Assembly: GCF_028281565.1 (NCBI RefSeq)
Contig: NZ_JANQJQ010000004.1
Span: 62,001 to 126,000, forward strand
Reading direction: 5' to 3'
Length of the DNA stretch: 64,000 nucleotides
DNA from: Seonamhaeicola sp.
GTDB lineage: Bacteria; Bacteroidota; Bacteroidia; Flavobacteriales; Flavobacteriaceae
Shown here: in pieces, positions 50,491 to 60,083 of the stretch
Layout: each line of letters opens with the position of its first letter
Position numbering within the stretch: position 1 is the first letter of the stretch
Notes under the pieces: generated by a model
Told to the model about the DNA's origin: nothing
Database searches by the model: none
Seen by the model: only the letters and a program-made list of their open reading frames with translations
Position numbers and translations under genes: made by a program

Positions 50491-52071
50491 CTACCGGTTT
50501 GATAGATTATAGTATTTCCAGAAATCAACGTTAACCAATTCGTCATGTGACTTATCCTTTAATTCGATGGCCTTTTGCTTCATTCCTTTTCTCATTTCAG
50601 CTACCTTGTCGGCATACTCCGGAAAGTCCGCTAAATTGAAAGCTTCCCATGGGTCTTTGGTAACGTTAAACAATTGAGTTACTCTGGAACCAGAGATGAT
50701 GTCACCGCGCTTTCTGTCCTTATCAGGAGCTCGCACGTATTCTATCAGTTTATAATCTCCCTTTCGGTAGGCTCTCTGATGTTGACGGTAGGCATGATAG
50801 GTATAATCCCTAACCATTTCCGTTTCATTGTTTATGATGGGTAACAAGCTTTTACCTGTCACTGATTTTGGGGTCTTTAATCCAATCATATCACATAGAG
50901 TTGGCAGAATGTCGTAATTATAACAAAAAGCGTCCTCACGTCTGCCTTTATTAGCTTCTTCAATCAAGCCTCCGGAAAGAATGAACGGAATGTGTACGCC
51001 ATCTTCATCATAAATACTTTGTTTCCCCAGCAAACCATGGTTACCAACGGCCAGCCCGCTATCTCCGGCCATGACTATAATAGTGTTTTCATATTGCCCA
51101 CTTTCTTTCAGAGCCTTGATCACCCTTCCTATTTGCGCATCCAAATGGGAAATAATGGCATAATAATCAGACAAGTGCTGCTTGGCTATTTTAGTGGTTC
51201 TGGGCCATTCTGCCAACAATTCATCACGTAATACAATATGCCCATTATCAAATGGATGTTGTGGCATATACGAAGGCAACAGCGCTATGTCTTCTTCAGG
51301 GTACATATCCTTGTACTTTTTTGGAGCTTGACGGGGATCATGTGGTGTTGGAAATGCCAGATAATGAAAGAATGGTTTTTTCTTATCGTACTCCATTAGG
51401 AACTTAACGCTTTCATCTGCTAACACTTTGGATACATGGGGCCCTGTTTTTTCTGTGCCGGTTGGACCACGTTTATCATCTTTGGTTAACGGACGGCTCA
51501 CCACCTCGCCTTTATCGTTATATTCCAACAAATAACAATGCTCTCGTTTGTAATTACCATTAGGTTCCCAATCGTGATAAGGCATTCTGTATTGATCCGT
51601 CAGGTAGGCTGGTTTCCCGGAAACCTTAGCACCATCGTTGAAAGAACGTGCCAATGACTTCATATCCTGATGCCACTTACCAACATGATAAGCATAATAA
51701 CCGGCCTCCATGAATAGTTCTCCCATGGTAGTGTGATCCTCAGGAATGTCGAACCCCCTTCCTTTCAATTGAAACAAATTCCTCCCTGTGAGTAACATCG
51801 CCCTGCTGGGCACACAGGTAGCTCCGGAAAAGGAGCCTTGCATATAGGCATTAGTAAAGGCAATACCGGTATGTGCCAAATTATCTAAAGTGGGGGTTAC
51901 TACAGCCTGGCCTCCTAAAGCATGGACACCACTATACCTATGGTCATCAGTATAAATAACCAACACATTAGGCTTCCCTTCAACACCCCTCAGGGCAGGC
52001 TTTTTTCTCTGAGCTTGTAGTTGTAAGGTCATTAACCCTAACAAACAAAACGTAATCAATCTTATTGTCAT
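50491..52071 (-). CDS. S1-type sulfatase
   Basis: IYTDDHRYSGVHALGG; CVPSRAMLLTGRNLFQLKG; MAGDSGLAVGNHGLLGKQSIYDEDGVHIPF. Confidence 0.92.
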   Translation of the reverse strand: MTIRLITFCLLGLMTLQLQAQRKKPALRGVEGKPNVLVIYTDDHRYSGVHALGGQAVVTPTLDNLAHTGIAFTNAYMQGSFSGATCVPSRAMLLTGRNLFQLKGRGFDIPEDHTTMGELFMEAGYYAYHVGKWHQDMKSLARSFNDGAKVSGKPAYLTDQYRMPYHDWEPNGNYKREHCYLLEYNDKGEVVSRPLTKDDKRGPTGTEKTGPHVSKVLADESVKFLMEYDKKKPFFHYLAFPTPHDPRQAPKKYKDMYPEEDIALLPSYMPQHPFDNGHIVLRDELLAEWPRTTKIAKQHLSDYYAIISHLDAQIGRVIKALKESGQYENTIIVMAGDSGLAVGNHGLLGKQSIYDEDGVHIPFILSGGLIEEANKGRREDAFCYNYDILPTLCDMIGLKTPKSVTGKSLLPIINNETEMVRDYTYHAYRQHQRAYRKGDYKLIEYVRAPDKDRKRGDIISGSRVTQLFNVTKDPWEAFNLADFPEYADKVAEMRKGMKQKAIELKDKSHDELVNVDFWKYYNLSNR

Positions 52072-52337
52072 TCTATATAATTTTATATCTACCTGATAAA
52101 ATTAAAACTCAAACAGGTTTAAAGGGAAAAATCACTTACACAATAACTACACGCACAGAGGCTACAACTACATTTTAACTACATTTAACCCATTTCTAAT
52201 GTTGAAAAACCCATAACCATACCAGCCTTCCCTATGAAAATCAAACACTTAAGAACCTAGCCTATTCAAGCTGCCGAAGTACGGCACTACATTTTGTCCC
52301 TAACTATTCTAAACCACAGAGCGCATTTTAATTTTAG

Positions 52338-52715
52338 TTACCTAACAACTACCAATCCTTTTAAAACACTTGGTTCCTGACCTTGATGATTGATAATGAT
52401 TCTGAGGTTAACAGGATTATTCCTTTCTTGAATCTTCTTTCCCCAATAAGACCAAATATTGTCCTCCAATCCATTATTTATATGTCTGGGTTTTACGGCA
52501 TCAGCACCCCAAACATCAGATCTTAACTCCCCAACATCAGGCAATGGCAAAAACCTATCCATAAATCTACCTCCATAAACCAAACCGTCCCAATCTGTAG
52601 GTCTGGAACGTTTCACATCCTGGACCTGAAGCAACAATGCCAACGATATAAATCCTAAAGCCATGGTAAACAGAAAGTGCTTCTTAAGCTTGTATTTACT
52701 TGTTAAGTTTGTCAT
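52338..52715 (-). CDS. 125-aa protein with glycosidase-like N-terminus; possibly truncated
   Basis: N-terminal TM/signal; DWDGLVYGGRFMDRFLPLPD...DVWGADAVKPRHINNGLEDNIWSYWG resembles the start of a larger glycosidase-type protein. Confidence 0.45.
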   Translation of the reverse strand: MTNLTSKYKLKKHFLFTMALGFISLALLLQVQDVKRSRPTDWDGLVYGGRFMDRFLPLPDVGELRSDVWGADAVKPRHINNGLEDNIWSYWGKKIQERNNPVNLRIIINHQGQEPSVLKGLVVVR

Positions 52716-52731
52716 TTTTTATATTAATATG

Positions 52732-53739
52732 TTATTCCCAGGTAAGTTTATCTACACTCACTCCTCTATAAGGCCATTCCACGCTGGAAATGTACCAATC
52801 GCCATGTTCGTCCTGAAAAATTTCCGGAGCGTGGGACTTTAATGTGGTAATTTCCTTTTCATGGTCTGTTCCAAAGTGCAGGGTATCCTTGGAGTGGTAC
52901 ACATAGGTTTTATTCTGATAGGCTCCCTGAATATCCCGGCCATCCCAATTGCCGTCCCAGGAACAAACAAACAGGTAAAACGAATCATTATGAAAAATTA
53001 ACGAAGGCGACTCCGGATCAAATTTATTGGTTGTTAAAATGGTTTGAGATTCACTCCAATTCATTAAATCTTTAGACTGGCGCATTCTAACACTTTTTTC
53101 TGAACAGTATACTATGTAATAAATACCATCATGAAAGAGTAAATTAGGATCACGTGCGCCGCCTTCTTCATCGAACAATTCACCTTTTGGAATCCATTTA
53201 TGTAAATCTGACGACACGGCCAGACGAATGGGACTATGCCCATAGACCATGTTATATAAGCCGTCCTTTTTTACAATGTACGGTGCATGATTGGCTAACA
53301 CTTCTCCAGGCCGTTCTTTAGGAGCCAAAATTTTTGGTAAATCCTTATAATGAAACTTCGTTAGGGTCTCTTTAAAATTTGTATCTGATGATACGGCATG
53401 AAAGGATGCATACTCCCCTTCATGAATACTTCCCTTTAAAGGTTTTACATCAACTAAAGGATGCGTTATCCCAAACACATGCCATTTACCTGCCTCATCT
53501 TTTATAAAAGCATGGTCATTGGGCACCCATTCGTCGTACCATTTCCCTTCTTTTAAATGCTTGGTGTCCGGACCGAAAAAATAATCACCATCCGGTTTAT
53601 AGATCCAAACAAAATTATTGGACTGCTTAGGGATTAACACTTTTTCTTCCACTACATTCTCGCATTGAAAAAAAGAAAGGGAAACAGCTAAAAAAAGGCT
53701 AAGTCTTAAACTTCTCATATAAAAATTACTGGTTTTCAT
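52732..53739 (-). CDS. GH43-like five-bladed propeller lipoprotein
   Basis: WYDEWVPNDHAFIKDEAGKWHVFGITHP; ARDPNLLFHDGIYYIVYCS; HAPEIFQDEHGDWYISS; lipobox SFFQC. ORF extends to 53784; MRSLRLSL at 53718 is an alternative start. Confidence 0.7.
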   Translation of the reverse strand: MKTSNFYMRSLRLSLFLAVSLSFFQCENVVEEKVLIPKQSNNFVWIYKPDGDYFFGPDTKHLKEGKWYDEWVPNDHAFIKDEAGKWHVFGITHPLVDVKPLKGSIHEGEYASFHAVSSDTNFKETLTKFHYKDLPKILAPKERPGEVLANHAPYIVKKDGLYNMVYGHSPIRLAVSSDLHKWIPKGELFDEEGGARDPNLLFHDGIYYIVYCSEKSVRMRQSKDLMNWSESQTILTTNKFDPESPSLIFHNDSFYLFVCSWDGNWDGRDIQGAYQNKTYVYHSKDTLHFGTDHEKEITTLKSHAPEIFQDEHGDWYISSVEWPYRGVSVDKLTWE

Positions 53740-54302
53740 CTGTTTATTTATGTTGCTTTTTGATGGTCTGATGTCATTCCTCATTGAATATAAAGGTTAG
53801 TATCGACATCCTTTTATGACGCATTTCAAAATATAAATCTCCTGGTCGACTTTATTTAAAATAAAGCAACAGTTGCATTATACAACTCGAAATTAATAAC
53901 TTATCTAAGATTAATAAGACACATATCAATTGAAAAGCATAGGAAATGGTCAAAAGATTGTCCTTTGGGCAAAATTTAGATTAACTGATATTGAACATTA
54001 TCCTTCCAAACAACTAATTAATACCAAAAAAGACTCCAGTTACATCGAAGCCTATTGATATCATGTCATCCGACTTCATTAATTCTCACCTCTCTTATTG
54101 TTGTCATATTTCTCGCAGTATTATGTAGCTGTGTACATATATTCTAACCTTATAGACTTATGTTCTACAATAGAAACCAACTACATTTTAGTTTTGCTTA
54201 ACGATTGAACCTTATATCCGTAAAAATATTTGGTTTTCTAAAAAAACAAAGTGATGGGTTATCTGCAATGACACCAGTCACATGTGAAAAAGTAAATAAA
54301 CT

Positions 54303-57050
54303 ATGCTAGAAAAACTTAAAATTAATAAATCGATAATTTCAATACTCACCCTGTTTATATGCCTTGGCTCTTATGCAAAAGATATTTATGTTGCTAAAAA
54401 TGGTGATGATAATAACGATGGGACCATAGATAATCCCTATTTAACCATTTCTAAAGCAGCAAGTGTGGCCGTGGCAGGTGATGTGGTCTATATAAGGGAA
54501 GGCACCTATGAAGAAACTTTAGCTCCTGCAAATTCCGGAACTCCCGGAAATCCGATTATTTTCCAATCCTATCCGGGAGAAAAAGTCATTATTTCAGCTA
54601 TGCAAGCCTTATCCGGGTGGACCCAAGATAGCGGTTCCATTTATAAAACAACTATTCCCTTTACTGATTTAGGGCAGGATAACTTCGTTGTAAATGACAA
54701 AACAGCTTTAAATTTAGCCAGATGGCCTAATAAAACAAGTGACGACCCATTTGCGCTTAACTCCCTTAGAAATACCGGAGGAAGTAATGGCGATGTAATT
54801 AATGGTGCTTATTTAACAGAGTCTACAATTCCCGGAATAGACTGGACCGGAGGTGCCCTTTGGTTCTACGGAGACAGACCCGGTTCCGGTTGGTTGGCCT
54901 GGAAACGTACAATTACCAGCAGCTCTGCCGGAAGAGTTAATTTTAACTTTACCGCCACCGATACCTGGGTAAGAACCTTTCATCCACCGGCCGATTTGGG
55001 GGATTTCTATCTGGAAGGTGTAAAAGCTGCTTTGGATTATGAAAACGAATGGTACTATGACAACAATACTAATGAATTATTTGTTCAACTACCCGGAGGT
55101 GCTGCTCCGGAAGATGGTAAAGTACATATGCGCAGGCGTCGTGAAGCCATAAACATAAAAGATAAAAGTTATATCCAAATTAGAAATTTAGCTGTTTATG
55201 GCGGCAATATTAATATGGAAGATTCTTCTACATGGCAAGCTAATGGAAATAACCGCACCACTAACAATGTGCTTTACGGGGTTTCGGCATTTTATGCCAA
55301 CCATACGCAAGGAGTAACAGACGGATCCCGAACTGGAAAAGCATCTGTTAAGGTTCAGGGATCTAATAATACTGTTGAAAAATGTGAAATTGCCTTTAAT
55401 TCCGGAGCGGGATTAGACGTTAGAGGAAACGACCATACGATTAGAAATAATTACATCCATGATTTTGATTTTTTAGCAAGTTATGACGGCCCTTTGATTA
55501 TCAGAGGAATACGTAACACACTGGTAGAGCGTAATACAGTTTTTAATGGAGGTAGAGATGCCATTCAATATAACGGAGACAGTAATGAGATAGCTTACAA
55601 TGATGTTTACAAAAGTAATCGCTTAGCAGATGACTGTGCCTTATTTTATACGGTTGGCCCAAGAGAAGCACTGACAGAAATTCATCATAACTGGTTTCAT
55701 GATACAGATTCTCCGGGAACCAAATACAAAGCAGCAGGCATTTATTTAGATAATAGTGCTTCAAAATATTTAGTGCATCACAATGTAGTTTGGAACACGG
55801 AATGGACAAACATTCAAATAAACTGGGATGGAGCGGATATTGAAATCTATAATAATACGCTTTGGAACGGATCTGAAGTCATGGGTGCATGGCATAAAGA
55901 GGGTACGCAGTTCACCAACGTAAAAGTTTGGAATAACTTGTCTGACGACGATAATTGGGAGCCTCAGTCTGATAAACAAAATAATTTAACGGTTACAGCC
56001 GATGTTTTTGTTAATGCCTCCAATGGAAATTTCCAATTAAAAGCAGGAGCTTCACCTATTGACCAGGGTAGAGAGATAGCAGGTATTACCGATGGCTTTA
56101 ATGGTGCTAAACCAGACGTTGGCGCATATGAGAATGGAGGTAATAATTGGACCGCCGGAATTGATTGGGAGCCACTTTATAGCCCGACAGGGAATGGATG
56201 TTACGGATTACCGGGCGAAAATTGTATACCTTTTGATCCGAATGATGATGATAACGACGGTGTTGCTAATGCCGATGATTTATGTCCTGATACCCCATTA
56301 GGAAGAACCGTTGATGTTGATGGTTGCGAGATTTTTACCTTGGCTGCCGATAATTTCAGGGTCAAAGGCATGGGTGAATCGTGTAGAACCAGTGATGATG
56401 GTGCTATTTCAATTACTTCTATAGAAACAACGCTTCAGTTTACAGCTAAAATCACAGAAACCGGCGCAGAAAAGGATTTCACCACAAGCGTTGAGTTTAC
56501 AGATTTAAGTGCCGGTAATTATACAGTGTGCATTACTACTACAGCCGATGCCAATTACGAGCAATGCTTTTTTGTAACTATTGTAGAACCGGAAGATCTG
56601 GCGGTAGTTTCAAAAATTGATAACTCTAAGAATCAGGTGACTTTAAATTTAAGCGGAGGCTCTACCTATAGTATCAATTTAAATGGCGAAATAACCTATA
56701 CAAAGCGAAGCCAAATAACACTGAACTTATCAAAAGGTTTAAACAACCTTTCTGTAAAGGCAGATAAAGACTGTCAGGGGCAGTATGACGAAATGATACA
56801 GGTATTTGATGACATAACTATTTTCCCTAATGCAGTAAAAGATCATTTTACCATAGCATTTGCCAATGAGGTAAAATCATTGGTAAATGTTCAGGTAGTT
56901 TCAGCAACAGGAAAAGTAGTGATCAATAAAGCACAGCCAGTAACGGGTCAAAGCATAACCATAAATACACAGTATTTAAGTGCAGGTATGTATTTTGTAT
57001 CTATAAAAGGCCAAAACATTAACACCCAATCTAAAATTATAAAACAATGA
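54303..57050 (+). CDS. T9SS-exported right-handed beta-helix protein, cassette copy 2
   Basis: DIYVAKNGDDNNDGTIDNPYLTISKAASVAVAGDVVYIREGTYEE; EIHHNWFHDTDSPG, YLVHHNVVWN; Asp-rich DPNDDDNDGVANADDLCPDTP linker; C-terminal sorting region FPNAVKDHFTIAF...GMYFVSIKGQNINTQSKIIKQ. Confidence 0.85.
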   Translation: MLEKLKINKSIISILTLFICLGSYAKDIYVAKNGDDNNDGTIDNPYLTISKAASVAVAGDVVYIREGTYEETLAPANSGTPGNPIIFQSYPGEKVIISAMQALSGWTQDSGSIYKTTIPFTDLGQDNFVVNDKTALNLARWPNKTSDDPFALNSLRNTGGSNGDVINGAYLTESTIPGIDWTGGALWFYGDRPGSGWLAWKRTITSSSAGRVNFNFTATDTWVRTFHPPADLGDFYLEGVKAALDYENEWYYDNNTNELFVQLPGGAAPEDGKVHMRRRREAINIKDKSYIQIRNLAVYGGNINMEDSSTWQANGNNRTTNNVLYGVSAFYANHTQGVTDGSRTGKASVKVQGSNNTVEKCEIAFNSGAGLDVRGNDHTIRNNYIHDFDFLASYDGPLIIRGIRNTLVERNTVFNGGRDAIQYNGDSNEIAYNDVYKSNRLADDCALFYTVGPREALTEIHHNWFHDTDSPGTKYKAAGIYLDNSASKYLVHHNVVWNTEWTNIQINWDGADIEIYNNTLWNGSEVMGAWHKEGTQFTNVKVWNNLSDDDNWEPQSDKQNNLTVTADVFVNASNGNFQLKAGASPIDQGREIAGITDGFNGAKPDVGAYENGGNNWTAGIDWEPLYSPTGNGCYGLPGENCIPFDPNDDDNDGVANADDLCPDTPLGRTVDVDGCEIFTLAADNFRVKGMGESCRTSDDGAISITSIETTLQFTAKITETGAEKDFTTSVEFTDLSAGNYTVCITTTADANYEQCFFVTIVEPEDLAVVSKIDNSKNQVTLNLSGGSTYSINLNGEITYTKRSQITLNLSKGLNNLSVKADKDCQGQYDEMIQVFDDITIFPNAVKDHFTIAFANEVKSLVNVQVVSATGKVVINKAQPVTGQSITINTQYLSAGMYFVSIKGQNINTQSKIIKQ

Positions 57051-57754
57051 TATATAGTAAATATTTAAAAGGAAGTTTATTAATAATACTACTAGCCCTT
57101 TTTAGCTGCAGTGGCGGTGGTGGAAGTGATGATGGTGGAGAAACAAAGATTCTTCCTCCGGAAGCGGCAGTCTTAGTCTCTCCGGAAAAGGATGAAGAGT
57201 GTAACCAGGGGAATGTGGTCTCTGATACAGAAAGCAGAGTCACATTTCGATGGAATGCGTCTGCAAACACTAATAACTATACACATGTTTTAAAGAATTT
57301 AGATACTGATGTTACTACCGAACAAAGCACGGCCACTACATCAATAACCTTAACAATTGGAAGAAATGTGCCTTATTCCTGGCAGGTTATATCTAAATCT
57401 AATAAAACGACTACTACCGCAACCAGTGAAACGTGGAAGTTTTATAACGCCGGTGAAGGTGTAGAAAATTATGCCCCGTTTCCGGCAGATTTAGTAGAGC
57501 CGGCTATGGGATCCGAAGTGCCATCTCCGGTTACGTTGAGTTGGAGTGGTAGTGATATTGATGGTGATATAGCTTCTTTTGATGTGTATTTGGGTACGGC
57601 CAACCCACCAACTACCTTACATGCTAACACAACAAATATGAGTATAGCGGACATAGCATTAAATGCCGATACTGTTTATTACTGGCGTGTCATAACTACT
57701 GACGAGGGTGGTTCTAATTCGCAATCACCGGTTTTTGAATTCAGGACAGAATAG
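57047..57754 (+). CDS. 235-aa FnIII-like surface lipoprotein, cassette copy 2
   Basis: Lipobox LFSCSGGGGSDDGG; two FnIII-like units ending YSWQVISKSNK and YYWRVITTDEGG; ATGA-type overlap with upstream gene. Confidence 0.75.
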   Translation: MIYSKYLKGSLLIILLALFSCSGGGGSDDGGETKILPPEAAVLVSPEKDEECNQGNVVSDTESRVTFRWNASANTNNYTHVLKNLDTDVTTEQSTATTSITLTIGRNVPYSWQVISKSNKTTTTATSETWKFYNAGEGVENYAPFPADLVEPAMGSEVPSPVTLSWSGSDIDGDIASFDVYLGTANPPTTLHANTTNMSIADIALNADTVYYWRVITTDEGGSNSQSPVFEFRTE

Positions 57755-58407
57755 CTGTTTCAGTCAGTTTGCTTTGAGGGAACATTAGCATGGTAATGTC
57801 TTCTGTCCGGGCGGACGTTAACAATGACGAGATCAACGAACACCTTTTGGTTGGTGAATGGATGCCAATAATTGGAGCGAAGTTTAAGACCTAAGGCCTT
57901 TGCCAAAGGAAATATTGGAGACCTCATTGGGCCAAAAGGCAAATCCGATTTTGGAATACGAGGTGCAAGCATTTGCGAACATCCTTTTGGAGGCAAAAAC
58001 GAAAAACTCATCCCTAAGAATTTACCTGTTGACTATTCAGAAAGCTGTTATTTTGTTCCTTACATGGTAAAGGGCATTCAAAGTATTCAATTATCAAATC
58101 ACAAAAAGGATCTAATCACAACTTCCAACAATTAAGAATTCACATGGCAAATTGACTATCAGCACATCTTCCATATGTATTGAAGGCCCCAGCCAATTGC
58201 CTCTTTTCCTTACAAAATGTCGGCAATAACAATGTATAGCCTTGCGAAAGCACATTAGTACTAATAATTTAGACATTAGTTTTAGTAGCCAACTCCATTC
58301 ACTTTTAGCTTTGTTTAAAATCATTTTTTGAGCATTCCATTTTTGAAGGCTCCATCAATGAAAACAAAGTAATGAACAAAACACATAATTGTTGATCCTA
58401 TAAGGGC

Positions 58408-60069
58408 ATGCTAAAGCACATAATCACCATATTAATCCTAATACTTTTACTTGGTTCCTGCAGTAAAAAAGAAGCAGCGGTCATTAGCAAAAAGCCCAAC
58501 ATCCTGTTCATTATATCTGATGACCATACCACCAAAGCATTAGGCGTATACGGCGAGCGATTGGCCACTTTGAACCCAACCCCGTCTTTAGATAAACTGG
58601 CCAACGAAGGGATGGTATTCACCAATTGTTTTGTAAACAACTCCATATGCGTTCCCAGCAAAGCTTCCATTTTAACAGGTCAATACGGCCAAACCAACAA
58701 AATACTGGCCCCCGAAAACACCTTAAGTTCAGATAGGCAATATCTACCCATGGAAATGAAAAAATTAGGTTATGAAACAGCACTTATCGGCCATTACGAT
58801 TTTACCGCTACACCTAATTTTGATTATTATAACATCTTGGCGCATACCGGAAATCAGGAATCCAGTTTTAATCCCTGGTTAACCGAAAATAGCCCAAAGT
58901 ACAGTCCCGGAACCGATTATATGAAAAGGAAGCAATATAAGGGGCATAGTTCTGATGTTATAACGGATTTAGCTATAGATTGGTTAAAACATAAAAGAGA
59001 CCCCCATAAACCGTTTATACTATTTCATCAATTCAAAGCAGCGGAAAACAATTTTGATTTCGCCCCGCGCTACAAAGACTATTTGGACAATTCCTATGTT
59101 CCCGAACCAGCCAGTTTATATCACAATGGAAATAACGGTTCTATAGCCACCAGGGGCAAAAATGACTCCTTAGTGCACCTAATAGGCACCTCACTGTCCG
59201 GTAGAAATAAAGGAGATCTTATCTGGACCAGAACTCCAGATACCTCCCCTACCGCATCTAATACCAAAGTCCAATCCACCGACACTTTTATTGATAATGA
59301 ACACAGGCACCAAACTTACCAGGCATACACTAAAAATTATTTGCGGTATATCAAAGGCATTGATGATAACGTCGCCCGATTGTTATTATATTTAAAGGAA
59401 GCCGGTTTGGATGAAAACACCATAATCATTTACACCAGTGACCGGGGCATCATGCTTGGAGAGCACGATTATATTGATACGTCCTGGATGTATGAAGAAT
59501 CTATTAGAATTCCATTTTTCATAAAATACCCTGAAAAAATAAAACCGGGTCTTAAAACCGATGCCATCGTCAATAATACCGATTTTGCCCCAACCATAAT
59601 AGAGTTGGCAGGAGGCGCCACTCCCGAATACATGCAGGGGCATAGTTTCAAACACATTCTGGAAACAGGCGAAGAACCTAAAGGTTGGCAGCAATCCACT
59701 TATTATAGAAATTGGACGCATATGACTCCCAACCACAATAACCCTGCACATTTTGGCATAAGAACCAAAAAGCACAAACTCATTTTCTTCTACGGAAAAG
59801 ACAGGACCAATGGTAACAACCCAAAGCACCAACAACATAAGGATAGTTCAAAAAACAAAACAGTTGCGAATACGCCCGTAGCCTGGGAGCTCTATGACCT
59901 AAAAAAAGATCCCGAAGAAATGAATAACATATACTATAATCCGGAATACAAGGATATTATCAGCGATTTAAAAAAACAATTGATCGCAAAAAGAAAACAG
60001 TTAAATGAAGAGGATTTTGAGACTTTCCCCCACATTCAAAAGATAATTGATCAACATTGGAATGATTAA
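58408..60069 (+). CDS. S1-type sulfatase with non-canonical CVPSK motif
   Basis: FIISDDHTTKALGVYG; ICVPSKASILTGQYGQTNK; YTSDRGIMLGEHDYIDTSWMYEESIRIPFF. Confidence 0.88.
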   Translation: MLKHIITILILILLLGSCSKKEAAVISKKPNILFIISDDHTTKALGVYGERLATLNPTPSLDKLANEGMVFTNCFVNNSICVPSKASILTGQYGQTNKILAPENTLSSDRQYLPMEMKKLGYETALIGHYDFTATPNFDYYNILAHTGNQESSFNPWLTENSPKYSPGTDYMKRKQYKGHSSDVITDLAIDWLKHKRDPHKPFILFHQFKAAENNFDFAPRYKDYLDNSYVPEPASLYHNGNNGSIATRGKNDSLVHLIGTSLSGRNKGDLIWTRTPDTSPTASNTKVQSTDTFIDNEHRHQTYQAYTKNYLRYIKGIDDNVARLLLYLKEAGLDENTIIIYTSDRGIMLGEHDYIDTSWMYEESIRIPFFIKYPEKIKPGLKTDAIVNNTDFAPTIIELAGGATPEYMQGHSFKHILETGEEPKGWQQSTYYRNWTHMTPNHNNPAHFGIRTKKHKLIFFYGKDRTNGNNPKHQQHKDSSKNKTVANTPVAWELYDLKKDPEEMNNIYYNPEYKDIISDLKKQLIAKRKQLNEEDFETFPHIQKIIDQHWND

Positions 60070-60083
60070 AAGCCTCTAAAGAT

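Noticed and set aside
54198-54215. AACGATTGAACC as an extra LacI operator upstream of cassette 2
   Set aside because: Only one half-site matches; the other arm (TTGCTTAA) does not pair, so it is not a convincing palindrome.
59392-59838. 148-aa minus-strand ORF
   Set aside because: Antisense shadow of the CVPSK sulfatase gene.
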